Shown one piece after another: positions 32,086 to 41,035 of a stretch of 64,000 bases of DNA; positions within the stretch are counted from its first letter, which is position 1; each line of letters opens with the position of its first letter. Where the stretch lies: assembly GCF_015482585.1 (NCBI RefSeq), contig NZ_CP049742.1, forward strand, positions 392,501-456,500, written 5' to 3'. Source of the stretch: Mangrovibacillus cuniculi (GTDB lineage Bacteria; Bacillota; Bacilli; Bacillales; R1DC41). The notes under the pieces are model-generated. The model saw only the letters and a list, made by a program, of their open reading frames with translations, was not told the DNA's origin and searched no databases. The position numbers and the translations under genes are program-made.

Positions 32086-34362
32086 ATGGCGAAAGAAATA
32101 CCTCATGTAACAGAACATCCAGATTATTCCACAGAATTAGACAGACTAACCTTTACGAAAGCCTACATACGAGCTGTACTCAAAACAGCAGAGACAAATC
32201 AAGATCAATTCTTAGAAAACATTCAAGAAGCATTTAAAGATGAAGATTTTAAAGAATCCTCTAACGCTTACACGAACCTATTGTTAAACGCTAGTTTTTT
32301 TAGCATGTCTTCAGAAGAAATTGCTGCGTTAAAAAGAGCGCTAGACAAGCCTTATTTTGCGCGAATGAATTTTGTTCGAGAAGAAACAGGCGAAGAAGAA
32401 ATTCACTATTTAGGAAAGACGTCTTTATATCAACGAGAGAACCAAGAGCCGATTATCGTGGATTGGCGTTCACCAATTGCCAACCTTTATTACGAAGGTC
32501 GGATCGGCCCTATTCATTATGAAGCGCAAGGGGAAGAGTTCGCAGGTAATTTAACATTGAAACGTCAGTTAATGGTGGAAAAAGGACAATTAGAAGACAT
32601 TCGAGATATCGATTTAACGACGACGGATGAACTCCTTCAGGAATCGCTCTCCAAAAGTTCCAGCAACCGTCTGACCGATATCATTACCACTATTCAAAAA
32701 GAACAAAATAAAATCATTCGTGCAGACTTAAATAAGCCAATTTTGGTGCAAGGTGCTGCAGGAAGTGGAAAAACGACAATCGCTCTTCATCGAATTAGTT
32801 ACTTCATCTATCAATACAAACAACACTTTAACCCGAGACAACTAATGATTTTAGCACCCAGCCATCTGTTTATCGACTATATCTCAGAGGCTTTACCAGA
32901 GCTAGGTGTGGATAAAATACGTCAAACAACGTTCCAAGACTATTGTCTTGATACATTAGAGGAGACATACACACTTCTAGAAGACCGTAAGTTAATAAAC
33001 CTTGTGGAAAAAGCAAATGAAGATGCTTACTTAGAAGCATGGGTATCTGGTATGAAGGGTTCTCGAACGTTTTATCAAATTCTCCGCAGATACATTCAAG
33101 AAATCGAGAACAGGATGATTCCTAAAGATGATTTCTTTGTCGGGCAATATCGTCTTTTTTCTAAGCAAAAGTGGGCAGATTTGTTCCTAGAGGACTACGT
33201 TTACCTGCCAATCTACCGTCGTTTGGAGAAATGTAAGAGCGTTCTTAAATCGACGGTGGATAAAAAGAAAGGAACGATGACCAAAAAGGTAGAAGACTTC
33301 TATGATGAGCGAATTGACCGAGCTTTATTGCATCGAAAAGACCCAGCAAAGAGAAAAGAGTACGTAACAAAAGCGTTAGATAAAAAAGCAGAAATGCTTG
33401 CTGAAACAAAGAAAAATCTGCGTACGGCATTACCTTCCTATATGAAGCAATTTGATAAGAAGAAAACTTCGACATATTTGTATGAATTATATGAACAACC
33501 AGAGTTATTAGTGGAGTTTTCCAACGGGGAATGGACGATGGATGAAGCAATTAAGTTGTCTCAACATAGTGCCAAAAACCTGAAAAAGAAAAAAGTAGAG
33601 CTAGAGGATCTTGCTGCACTACTATTCTTAGAAAAGCACTTATATGGAATTGATCCAGAAAAAAGAGTAAAGAATATTGTTATTGATGAGGTGCAGGACT
33701 ATAGTTATCTACAGTTAAAATCATTACAAATAGCGATGGAAACAGATATGTTTACGCTCGTAGGAGACTTAGCCCAAGGAATTCACCATTATAGAGGTAT
33801 TCAGTCATGGGAAGAAGTACTTTATGATATATTTCCGAGAGCTACATACACCGAGCTACAAAAAAGTTACCGAACAACGGTAGAAATTATGGAGAAAGCA
33901 AATAAATTGCTAGCTTATCTGCCTTATACTTTCCCTAAGGTCGAGCCGGTTGTTAGGCATGGTCCGACGCCAGAGTGGAAAAAGTTCTCGACAGAAAATG
34001 AGCTAGTTCAACAATTAACGAATATTTGTGAGAGTGAAAAAGAGTCCGGTTTTGAAACAATCGCTATCATCACCAAGACCAAAAAAGATGCAGAAGCAAT
34101 TCAACAAGTTTTACAGGATCACTTGCCTGTCACTCTTTTAGAAGCAGCCGCAGCAATACCAAAGAATCGTGTAGTTATTGTTCCAAGTTATTTATCCAAA
34201 GGACTAGAATTTGACGTGGTGATTCAAACTTCGTGGAGTGAATCATTTGACGTTAATCAAGAGCTTGATGTTAAATTGCTTTACGTAGCTATGACAAGAC
34301 CACTTCACAAGTTACATTTTGTATATCACGAGCAGTTTGAGAAGTATGGGTTTATTGATTAA
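32086..34362 (+). CDS. helD: HelD-type RNA polymerase recycling ATPase
   Basis: UvrD/Rep-like superfamily 1 ATPase of the HelD group, 758 residues, which clears stalled RNA polymerase from DNA. The N-terminal coiled arm (about 1-70) precedes the split ATPase: Walker A GAAGSGKT (223-230), VIDEVQDYS, VGDLAQGIHHYRG, and the C-terminal VPSYLSKGLEFDVVI...LLYVAMTRPLHKL. GGAAGGAG precedes ATG 32086; the TTG at 32068 lacks a ribosome site. B. subtilis HelD has the same architecture. Single-gene unit. Confidence 0.93.
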   Translation: MAKEIPHVTEHPDYSTELDRLTFTKAYIRAVLKTAETNQDQFLENIQEAFKDEDFKESSNAYTNLLLNASFFSMSSEEIAALKRALDKPYFARMNFVREETGEEEIHYLGKTSLYQRENQEPIIVDWRSPIANLYYEGRIGPIHYEAQGEEFAGNLTLKRQLMVEKGQLEDIRDIDLTTTDELLQESLSKSSSNRLTDIITTIQKEQNKIIRADLNKPILVQGAAGSGKTTIALHRISYFIYQYKQHFNPRQLMILAPSHLFIDYISEALPELGVDKIRQTTFQDYCLDTLEETYTLLEDRKLINLVEKANEDAYLEAWVSGMKGSRTFYQILRRYIQEIENRMIPKDDFFVGQYRLFSKQKWADLFLEDYVYLPIYRRLEKCKSVLKSTVDKKKGTMTKKVEDFYDERIDRALLHRKDPAKRKEYVTKALDKKAEMLAETKKNLRTALPSYMKQFDKKKTSTYLYELYEQPELLVEFSNGEWTMDEAIKLSQHSAKNLKKKKVELEDLAALLFLEKHLYGIDPEKRVKNIVIDEVQDYSYLQLKSLQIAMETDMFTLVGDLAQGIHHYRGIQSWEEVLYDIFPRATYTELQKSYRTTVEIMEKANKLLAYLPYTFPKVEPVVRHGPTPEWKKFSTENELVQQLTNICESEKESGFETIAIITKTKKDAEAIQQVLQDHLPVTLLEAAAAIPKNRVVIVPSYLSKGLEFDVVIQTSWSESFDVNQELDVKLLYVAMTRPLHKLHFVYHEQFEKYGFID

Positions 34363-34375
34363 AGCCTGGCTGAGT

Positions 34376-34435
34376 GCGCGCCATGCGTTTTTCTTGGTGT
34401 CCAGCTCCAGGTGCGCAACCGCGCGACTTGCACTA
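34376..34435 (+). repeat. Fragment of dispersed repeat R1
   Basis: GGTGTCCAGCTCCAGGTGCG and neighbouring GAGTGCGCGCCATGCG match the R1 family (fuller copies at 36010 and 51309). Only the start is preserved. Confidence 0.7.
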
Positions 34436-34536
34436 TTCTGAGAAATTTGTCGAACGTTCCTACTTCAGACCGCTCGGATATATGTTACCATTGAAAGGGC
34501 TTTCATAGAGACTAATACAGATATGAGGTAGATATC

Positions 34537-34959
34537 ATGAACATTGCATTTTTATTATTACCTAAACAAGATGTCGCTTACGTTTTCGAAAGTTTTACGG
34601 TGCGTCAAGCATTGGAGAAAATGAAATATCACGGATATCAATCGATTCCGATGTTAAATAAAGAAGGAAAGTATGTTGGTACCATTAGTGAGGGAGACTT
34701 ACTATGGGCAATTTTAGATTGGCAGAGAGAGGGAACGGTTGATTTGGAGAAACGCTCGTTAGCAGACGTGCCACTTCGAACACAACATGAAGCTGTTTCT
34801 GTATATGATGATGTCCAAACGGTGTTAGACCGTTCTGTAGACCAAAACTTTATTTCGGTGAAAGATGATGCTGGATTTTTTATCGGCATCATTCGCCGAA
34901 AAGATATTATCGAATTCTTAACAAAACAGGTGGACACAAAACAACCAAACGTGTCTTGA
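34537..34959 (+). CDS. CBS domain protein
   Basis: A 140-residue protein made of a CBS pair: first repeat VRQALEKMKYHGYQSIPMLNKEGKYVGTISEGDLLWAIL, second VQTVLDRSVDQNFISVKDDAGFFIGIIRRKDIIEFL. CBS pairs bind adenine nucleotides and usually sense energy state. It carries no other domain, so it is probably a stand-alone regulator. A B. subtilis protein of similar build, YhcV, lies beside yhcT-yhcU; here those genes lie 2.3 kb away, which may reflect a rearrangement. Confidence 0.85.
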   Translation: MNIAFLLLPKQDVAYVFESFTVRQALEKMKYHGYQSIPMLNKEGKYVGTISEGDLLWAILDWQREGTVDLEKRSLADVPLRTQHEAVSVYDDVQTVLDRSVDQNFISVKDDAGFFIGIIRRKDIIEFLTKQVDTKQPNVS

Positions 34960-35028
34960 GCAAATTATTGGTAAACGGGAAATTTTTATTTTAAAATAAC
35001 GAAGAGTTTTCGAAAAGAGGAGGAATAC

Positions 35029-35856
35029 ATGATGAATTTAACATCTACTGCTGCATTTCATAACGGCAAAGCAATACCGAAAGTAGGACTTGGCGTATTC
35101 AAAATGAGTGACGAAGCAGAAACAATTCGTGCGGTGCAACATGCCATTCAAACTGGTTACAAGCTAGTTGATACTGCTGCTATCTACCAAAACGAAGAAG
35201 CAGTTGGTCAAGGAGTGAGAGAATCAGGAGTTGCGCGTGAGGATTTATATATTACCTCCAAAGTGTGGAACAGCGATCAAGGATATGAGACGACATTAAG
35301 AGCGTTTGATGATACGTTGAAGCGCTTGAAAATGGATTATCTTGACCTATACTTAATTCACTGGCCTGTGGAAGGCAAAATTAATGATACATGGAAAGCG
35401 ATGGAGAAGCTTTATGCAGATGGACTAATCAAGTCCATCGGTGTGAGTAACTTCCATCAACACCATTTTGAGAAATTATTTACGACGGCTAACGAAAAGC
35501 CTGTCCTTAACCAAGTGGAGTTACACCCACATCTATCTCAACAGCCACTTCGCGAATATTTAGCGAAAGAGGACATCGTTGTGCAAGCATGGTCTCCGCT
35601 AGGACAAGGCCAACTTTTAACGAACGATACGTTGAAAGAAATTGCGGGTAACTATGACCGTTCTGTAGCTCAAGTAATTTTACGTTGGCACTTACAAAAT
35701 GATATTACAATCATTCCAAAATCCGTAACGCCATCTCGTATTGAAGAAAATGCTCGTTTATTCGATTTCGAATTAACGAAAGAAGATATGGAGCGTATCG
35801 ATGCGTTAAACCGTGACGAGCGTGTAGGGCCAGATCCGGATAACTTTGATTTTTAA
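35029..35856 (+). CDS. Aldo/keto reductase (YvgN/YtbE-like)
   Basis: NADPH-dependent TIM-barrel reductase, 275 residues. Catalytic tetrad residues can be seen in DTAAIYQNEEAVG (Asp, Tyr), LYITSKVW (Lys) and LYLIHWP (His). IIPKSVTPSRIEENARLFDF is the NADPH-binding signature. The family reduces methylglyoxal and other aldehydes. GAGGAGG precedes two adjacent ATG codons. It is followed by a terminator of the GGTACATTC type that recurs in this window. Confidence 0.92.
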   Translation: MMNLTSTAAFHNGKAIPKVGLGVFKMSDEAETIRAVQHAIQTGYKLVDTAAIYQNEEAVGQGVRESGVAREDLYITSKVWNSDQGYETTLRAFDDTLKRLKMDYLDLYLIHWPVEGKINDTWKAMEKLYADGLIKSIGVSNFHQHHFEKLFTTANEKPVLNQVELHPHLSQQPLREYLAKEDIVVQAWSPLGQGQLLTNDTLKEIAGNYDRSVAQVILRWHLQNDITIIPKSVTPSRIEENARLFDFELTKEDMERIDALNRDERVGPDPDNFDF

Positions 35857-35863
35857 TAGTGTG

Positions 35864-35899
35864 AAAAGAGGTACATTCATAAACGAATGTGCCTCTTTT
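35864..35899 (+). terminator. Terminator (GGTACATTC family), copy 1
   Basis: Stem AAAAGAGGTACATTC / GAATGTGCCTCTTTT. Closely similar stems end wrbA (37054) and malL (44492), and each is followed by an R2-type repeat. Confidence 0.92.
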
Positions 35900-35969
35900 G
35901 TATTTTGGATTATATCTTAACGCCAACTAATAACTATGTCAGTTCGAAATCTTTAATTTTCTTGTATTA

Positions 35970-36210
35970 TCGTTGGGATTGGAGCGGAAGGGGGCGACTC
36001 CTACGGGATAGGTGTTGTGTCTAGCTCCAGGTGCGCAACCACTCGGGAAAGTCCAAAAGCTCTCCGGTGGCTGGAGAACTGCCTCCTCGATCTACTGAAT
36101 TTTCCTGCCGTGGCTGAACGCGCGCCCTCCGCTTTTCGAGGTGGAAAGCGTCCCCCTGCAGCGGAAATCCCAGTGCAGTCACTTTCGGGTTTTGTCCCAG
36201 CCTCTTTTTT
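35970..36210 (+). repeat. Composite dispersed repeat R2-R1-R2
   Basis: Begins with the R2 head (GGGATTGGAGCGGAAGGGGG then CGACTCCTACGG), contains a full R1 unit (from GTGTCTAGCTCCAGGTGCGC to the GCGCGCC near 36125) and ends with the R2 tail (GGAAAGCGTCCCCCTG, GTGCAGTCACTTTCGG, GTCCCAGCCTC). R1 thus appears to have inserted into R2. No gene lies between 35857 and 36413. Confidence 0.85.
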
Positions 36211-36243
36211 GTTAAAATTTTTTCCTAATTTAAACATTCTTAA

Positions 36244-36290
36244 TTGACAATATCTCGAATTCGTAATATTATTATCTCGAATTAAAGATA
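36244..36290 (+). promoter_or_regulatory. Strong promoter with two MhqR-like boxes upstream of wrbA
   Basis: TTGACA (36244-36249), a 17-bp spacer and TATTAT (36267-36272). TATCTCGAATTCGTAATA (36251-36268) fills the spacer and TATCTCGAATTAAAGATA (36273-36290) follows at the start point. Both match the B. subtilis MhqR operator core (tATCTcgaAtTCgAGATa). They are 22 bp apart. Quinone-induced derepression of wrbA is expected. Confidence 0.75.
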
Positions 36291-36413
36291 AATAAAGAAA
36301 ACATTTCCTCTGGTTTATGTATGGAATTTTTGGGAAAAGAAACACTATATTAGTGGATTTAATGTGCTTATCACACATTAATATAATTTTAAAAACAAAA
36401 AGGAGCGGTACAC

Positions 36414-37025
36414 ATGACAAACGTGAAATTAGCAGTAATCTATTATAGTTCAACAGGAACAAACTATCAGATGGCACAATGGGCAGAGGAAGCTGGTAAG
36501 GAAGCTGGAGCAGAAGTAAAATTACTTCGCGTAGCGGAAACAGCTCCAATGGCTGCAATTGAACAAAATGAAGGCTGGAAAGCTCACTTTGAAGCGACAA
36601 AAGATATTGTACCGGAAGCACAACTTAGCGATTTAGAATGGGCAGATGCCATCATCTTCTCCGTACCAACTCGTTTCGGTGCTATGCCTTCTCAATTAAA
36701 AGCTTTCATTGATACTACTGGTGGTCTTTGGTTCCAAGGTAAACTTGCAAACAAAGCGGTGAGTGCAATGGCTTCTGCTTCCAATGCTCACGGTGGTCAT
36801 GAGGCTACAATCCTTTCCTTATATACAACAATGATGCACTGGGGAGCAATCATTGCGGCACCTGGTTACACAAGTGATGCAATCTTTGCAGCTGGTGGGA
36901 ACCCTTACGGAACAAGCGTAACGCAAGGTCAAGACGGTAAGATGATTGAGAACGTAGAGCCTGCTGTTAAGCACCAGGCTAAACGTACAGTTGCTGTTGC
37001 TGCTGCGTTAAAGAATAACCTATAA
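36414..37025 (+). CDS. wrbA: NAD(P)H:quinone oxidoreductase WrbA
   Basis: Flavodoxin-like FMN protein, 203 residues, catalysing two-electron quinone reduction. The FMN loop is VIYYSSTGTNYQMAQWAEEAG; PTRFGAMPSQLKAFIDTTGGLW and ASASNAHGGHEATILSLYTTMMHWGAIIAAPGY are diagnostic of the WrbA group. AAAGGAGCG precedes the ATG. Regulation by an MhqR-like repressor, read from the upstream boxes, fits a quinone-detoxifying role. The leader from the promoter to the start is about 130 nt. Confidence 0.94.
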   Translation: MTNVKLAVIYYSSTGTNYQMAQWAEEAGKEAGAEVKLLRVAETAPMAAIEQNEGWKAHFEATKDIVPEAQLSDLEWADAIIFSVPTRFGAMPSQLKAFIDTTGGLWFQGKLANKAVSAMASASNAHGGHEATILSLYTTMMHWGAIIAAPGYTSDAIFAAGGNPYGTSVTQGQDGKMIENVEPAVKHQAKRTVAVAAALKNNL

Positions 37026-37053
37026 CCTTTTAAAAAAGGGGCTAAGACCAAAC

Positions 37054-37092
37054 AAAAAAGGTACATTTCGAAAAAACGAATGTACCTTTTTT
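37054..37092 (+). terminator. Terminator of wrbA (GGTACATTC family), copy 2
   Basis: Stem AAAAAAGGTACATTTCG / CGAATGTACCTTTTTT. Confidence 0.92.
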
Positions 37093-37139
37093 GCGTTATA
37101 TTTAAGTTTATAATACTGCAGAATTAGTGCATTTGCAGA

Positions 37140-37217
37140 ATTTATCGTTGGGATTGAAGCTTCCCCCTGAAGCGGAAATTCCAGTGCAGTCACTTTCGGA
37201 TTTTGACCCAGCCTCAT
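37140..37217 (+). repeat. Dispersed repeat R2, internally deleted copy
   Basis: TATCGTTGGGATTGAAGC joins directly to the R2 tail (TTCCCCCTGAAGCGG, GTGCAGTCACTTTCGG, GACCCAGCCTC). The middle is missing compared with the copies at 35970 and 44579. Confidence 0.8.
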
Positions 37218-37221
37218 TTTG

Positions 37222-38112
37222 TTATTTTAGTTCAGAAAGGAAAGAATCCCAATTCCTCGGCAAAGGAGCTTCCACCACTATTTCTTTTGCTAAGAATGGA
37301 TGGTAGAAACGAAGCTCCTTTGCATGCAGAGCTTGGTGTTTTAGCATCGGCTTTCCACCATATAACGTATCTCCTACAATAGGATGACCGTAGTGCGACA
37401 AATGTACCCGGATCTGATGCGTTCGTCCTGTGTCTAATTGACAGGCAACGAGACTAAAGGTGGGTGAACTCTTCAAAAGTGTCACATGGGTCACAGCTGT
37501 CTGTCCCCGATTAGAAACTCTTCTTCTAGAACCGTGATGTCGGTCTTCCCCAATGGAATCGCGAATGGTCATAGACTTTTTCCACTTCCCGTGCACCAAC
37601 GCATGATACGTCCGTTTTATCTCGCGTTCTTGGAGGGCTTTGTCCAACATTCGGTGAATAAATTTATGTTTAGCAAACAAAATGGCGCCACTTGTATCTC
37701 GGTCTAGGCGATGGACAAATAAGGCATCTTCTTTTTTTCCTCGAGAAGCCAAATAAGCTTCTACTCTATTGGTCAAAGTCCCGCTTTGGGCTAAATCATT
37801 AGGGTGAGTATCTATTCCACTAGGTTTATGTATAACAAGGATATGATCGTCTTCATACAATACATCAATAGGTGCAGTATCCCGTACATAGTGTGTGGTT
37901 TTTTCCGCTAAAAGAGGAAGCGACAATACATCACCACTCTTCACCACATCCGAAAAGCGACTTTCTTCTCCATTCACCAAAACACGCTTAGACATCCTTA
38001 ATTCATGTAAAGGTTTCTTTGGAAGTTGCCACACTCCTTTAAATAGTTCTTCCATCGTCAAGCCGTTCCATCTATCTAAAATAGGTATTGTTAGTAAGTC
38101 TTGTTGTTCCAT
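37222..38112 (-). CDS. RluA family pseudouridine synthase (YhcT-like)
   Basis: A 296-residue enzyme that isomerises uridine in rRNA or tRNA. The catalytic Asp lies in ALFVHRLDRDTSGAILFAK; VLYEDDHILVIHKPSGIDTHPND and LDTGRTHQIRVHLSHYGHPIVGDTLYGG are further family motifs. An S4-like N-terminal region (VLVNGEESRFSDVVKSGDVLSLP) is present. It is divergent from the yhcU-like gene, the same pairing as yhcT-yhcU in B. subtilis. Confidence 0.92.
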   Translation of the reverse strand: MEQQDLLTIPILDRWNGLTMEELFKGVWQLPKKPLHELRMSKRVLVNGEESRFSDVVKSGDVLSLPLLAEKTTHYVRDTAPIDVLYEDDHILVIHKPSGIDTHPNDLAQSGTLTNRVEAYLASRGKKEDALFVHRLDRDTSGAILFAKHKFIHRMLDKALQEREIKRTYHALVHGKWKKSMTIRDSIGEDRHHGSRRRVSNRGQTAVTHVTLLKSSPTFSLVACQLDTGRTHQIRVHLSHYGHPIVGDTLYGGKPMLKHQALHAKELRFYHPFLAKEIVVEAPLPRNWDSFLSELK

Positions 38113-38214
38113 CGTATCCTCCTACCAATTAATTGGTGTCATTTCCCTTTTAAAGTAAAAACAATTCTATGTTATCCTTACTATAGCATGTCTAGGAAAA
38201 AAGGTGGAATTACG

Positions 38215-38613
38215 GTGAAAGTATTATTGGCAGCAACAGAAGAGCAGGAGAAAGAAATAGTAGACCATGTGCAGTACATATTTACATGGATCCTCCCCAA
38301 ATTCTTCACCGACGAGGAGATTGATCAATTTCAAGAATGGGGAGTTCTAAAGAAAGATGAGAAGGTTCCGTACTTTGGAACTATGAAAGAAGCGTTTCAA
38401 ATCATTACAAGCCTTCAGGTGATTAGATCCATTTTATTAACAGATGAAAGAGAATGGACAGATCACCACGTAGAAATGTTTGATAGAAACACGGAAAGAT
38501 TAGAGGAAATGGGGTACTCTTTTCCGTTCTTTTTGAGTCATTTTACAAAAGAAAGACAATTGGAGCAGTCAATTTCCCAATATGCGAAAGCAGCGAACGA
38601 GCTACTATTATAG
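38215..38613 (+). CDS. YhcU-like protein (DUF5365)
   Basis: A 132-residue cytosolic protein with no signal or membrane span. GTG 38215 with AAAAGGTGG upstream begins VKVLLAATEEQEKEIVDHVQYIFTWILPKFFTDEEI; the rest is mostly helical and charged. The family resemblance and the divergent position next to a YhcT-like synthase agree with B. subtilis yhcU. Function unknown. A hairpin terminator overlaps the stop. Confidence 0.8.
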   Translation: MKVLLAATEEQEKEIVDHVQYIFTWILPKFFTDEEIDQFQEWGVLKKDEKVPYFGTMKEAFQIITSLQVIRSILLTDEREWTDHHVEMFDRNTERLEEMGYSFPFFLSHFTKERQLEQSISQYAKAANELLL

Positions 38614-38630
38614 AAGATAGTAGCTCTTTG
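38599..38630 (+). terminator. Terminator overlapping the yhcU-like stop
   Basis: Stem GAGCTACTAT / ATAGTAGCTC, then TTTG. Confidence 0.75.
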
Positions 38631-38736
38631 CATGGAGAGGAAAAGATAAAATGTAACAAAAATACACACAATTTTTACACAATATTTGGAATTTTCAGCC
38701 ATAAAACTAGTTAGAATAATCAGATATTGTCGAATT

Positions 38737-38817
38737 AGGGAAAATTTTGGTGCGTATTTTACTAAGTAAATTTTGCATAATTGCTTGGTAAAGATAGGTT
38801 ATTGAGCAATTTTCCCT
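38737..38817 (+). promoter_or_regulatory. Protease upstream region with a 10-bp inverted repeat
   Basis: The 333-bp gap before the protease holds AGGGAAAATT (38737-38746) and its exact complement at 38808-38817, plus a nested AGATAGG / CCCTATCT. The spacing suggests looping or a structured leader; no clear sigma-A promoter was fixed. Confidence 0.4.
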
Positions 38818-38946
38818 ATCTGTCGGAAACCATTAATTGGATATGTAAGCGGATTAACCCGAGTGAAAGTGTCTGAATTTTCCCAATACACATTAAGACC
38901 TACCTCTGTTACGATTATCCTATCAAAGCTAAGGAGGGCATGATAA

Positions 38947-40854
38947 ATGAATAAAAAGTGGAAATTGTTCACAGCTTCCGCAATGGGAGTAGCAGTAGTA
39001 GCTTCAACAATGGCACAAACACCTGGAGTTTCAAACGCTGGTCAAGGTGAGTTAGAGTTTGTTGGAGTAGAAGACGGTGTAGCCGTTAGTGGAGAGCGTG
39101 CTTATGGAAGTAAAGCACAGTTTTTAGTAGAGAAAGAGTTAAATAAGGTTCCTAAAGGAATTCTTAAAAAGTTAGAGAAAGTGCCTGCTGACAATAATTT
39201 ATTCATTCTCCAATTAGATGGACCTGTAACGGAAGAAAAGAAAACAGAGTTAGAAGCGCAAGGTGTTGAACTTTTAGAATATATTCCAGCATACGCATAT
39301 GTAGCAAGAGTAACGGGAGATCATACTGCCGTAAAAAACATAGCTCATGTAACGGATGTTAAACCTTACGCACCACTATATAAAATTGATCCTGCTTTAT
39401 TAAATAAAGCTAATCTTAAACAAATTAAAGCACAAGTGAAAAAATTAAGAGGAGAAACAGAGGAATTTGAAGGTAAAAATTTAGATGCAATCATCGAATA
39501 TTTATCTAGGAACGACGTTCTCTTCGTAGAAGAAAAACCAACGTTCACTCTAGCAAACACAGAAGCTCACAAAATTACCAAAACAACAGTAGCGAACACT
39601 ACATACGGCTTACAAGGAAGTGGGCAAGTAGTAGCAGTAGCAGATACAGGTTTAGATACAGGACGTAACGACTCCTCTATGCATGAATCTTTCCGTGGAA
39701 AAATTTCTGCATTATATGCTTGGGGCCGCACAAACAATTCCAATGACCCGAACGGACATGGTACGCACGTAGCAGGATCTGTACTTGGTAATGCTTCGCA
39801 CAAAGGAAGTGCACCTCAAGCTAGCCTAGTATTCCAATCGATCATGGATGCAAATGGTGGACTTGGCGGACTTCCTAGTAACCTAGCGAACCTATTTAAC
39901 CAAGCAAAAACTGCTGGTGCAACTATCCATACTAACTCATGGGGAGCACCGGTAAACGGAGCGTATACAACAAACTCTCAACAAGTAGATAGCTATGTTT
40001 ATAACAACGACATGACGATTCTATTTGCTGCAGGTAACGAAGGATCTGGTGCAGGAACGATTTCTTCTCCAGGTACAGCGAAGAATGCTATCACAGTTGG
40101 AGCTTCTGAAAACTACCGTCCTTCATTCGGTTCTTATGCAGATAACTCTAGCGATATTGCAGTATTCTCTTCACGTGGACCTACAAAGGATAACCGTATT
40201 AAGCCTGATATCGTAGCACCAGGAACGTTCATTCTATCTTCTCGTTCATCTTTAGCGCCGGATTCTTCTTTCTGGGCTAACTTCGATAGCAAGTATGCGT
40301 ACATGGGTGGTACGTCAATGGCGACGCCTTTAACAGCTGGTAACGTAGCATTACTTCGTGAAAACTTCCAGAAGAACTACGGAGTAACGCCTAAGCCATC
40401 TCTATTAAAAGCTGCGCTAATCGCTGGTGCAACAGATCTAGGTAAGAGCCGCTTTGACCAAGGATTCGGTCGCGTAGATATGAGTAAATCTCTAAATCTT
40501 TCATTTGTAAATGAAGACCGTAACCTATCTACTGGTCAAAAAGCTTCTTACACGTTCTCTGCAACTGCAGGTAAGCCGCTGAACTTTACACTAGTTTGGA
40601 CGGACGCACCAGGTTCCACTTCTGCAACGTATTCTCTAGTTAATGACCTAGATATCGTTGTAACTGCTCCGAATGGAACGCAGTATGTAGGAAATGATAC
40701 TTCTGCTCCATTTAACAATAACTGGGATGGCGTGAACAACGTTGAAACAGTTAAAATCGCAGCTCCACAATCCGGAACGTACACGATTGAAGTTCAAGCG
40801 TACAACGTACCAAGTGGAACACAAGATTTCAGTTTAGCCATTGTAAACAACTAA
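38947..40854 (+). CDS. Secreted subtilisin-like serine protease, KP-43 type
   Basis: A 635-residue prepro-protease. A signal peptide (to about residue 31) and a propeptide of some 170 residues precede a mature region starting near residue 204. The catalytic triad is Asp233 (VADTGLDTGRNDSSMHE), His271 (NGHGTHVAGS) and Ser457 (GGTSMATP); the intervals nearly match KP-43. The C-terminal beta-barrel (from about 515) ends DFSLAIVNN. Long stretches match KP-43-type oxidatively stable alkaline proteases of alkaliphilic bacilli. AAGGAGGG precedes the ATG. Nutrient scavenging outside the cell is the likely role. Confidence 0.95.
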   Translation: MNKKWKLFTASAMGVAVVASTMAQTPGVSNAGQGELEFVGVEDGVAVSGERAYGSKAQFLVEKELNKVPKGILKKLEKVPADNNLFILQLDGPVTEEKKTELEAQGVELLEYIPAYAYVARVTGDHTAVKNIAHVTDVKPYAPLYKIDPALLNKANLKQIKAQVKKLRGETEEFEGKNLDAIIEYLSRNDVLFVEEKPTFTLANTEAHKITKTTVANTTYGLQGSGQVVAVADTGLDTGRNDSSMHESFRGKISALYAWGRTNNSNDPNGHGTHVAGSVLGNASHKGSAPQASLVFQSIMDANGGLGGLPSNLANLFNQAKTAGATIHTNSWGAPVNGAYTTNSQQVDSYVYNNDMTILFAAGNEGSGAGTISSPGTAKNAITVGASENYRPSFGSYADNSSDIAVFSSRGPTKDNRIKPDIVAPGTFILSSRSSLAPDSSFWANFDSKYAYMGGTSMATPLTAGNVALLRENFQKNYGVTPKPSLLKAALIAGATDLGKSRFDQGFGRVDMSKSLNLSFVNEDRNLSTGQKASYTFSATAGKPLNFTLVWTDAPGSTSATYSLVNDLDIVVTAPNGTQYVGNDTSAPFNNNWDGVNNVETVKIAAPQSGTYTIEVQAYNVPSGTQDFSLAIVNN

Positions 40855-40904
40855 TACCATTCTGTTCAGGTTGACCCCCTTGAATATACATTAGGTTGGT
40901 AAGC

Positions 40905-40938
40905 AAACCACTGAGAATTTCGATTCTTGGTGGTTTTT
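40905..40938 (+). terminator. Terminator of the protease gene
   Basis: Stem AAACCACTGAGAAT / GATTCTTGGTGGTTT (minor mismatches), then T7. Confidence 0.85.
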
Positions 40939-40940
40939 TT

Positions 40941-41004
40941 GTTACGTGACCAGTAACAACTCATCGTTAGCCACGTGATGTGGCTTGCTCTTAGATGAGA
41001 CTCC
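40941..41004 (+). repeat. Array-associated dispersed element, copy 3
   Basis: Reverse orientation relative to copies 1 and 2: GTTACGTGACCAGTAAC, then CTCATCGTTAGCCACGTGATG, TTAGATGAG. It follows the protease terminator directly and precedes array E. Confidence 0.85.
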
Positions 41005-41035
41005 TTACTATTGTGGGTGGCAGACACTTGGTATT

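Noticed and set aside
36001-36621. Minus-strand 206-codon frame
   Set aside because: It runs through the R1/R2 repeat, the wrbA promoter and antisense to wrbA; it has no ribosome site.
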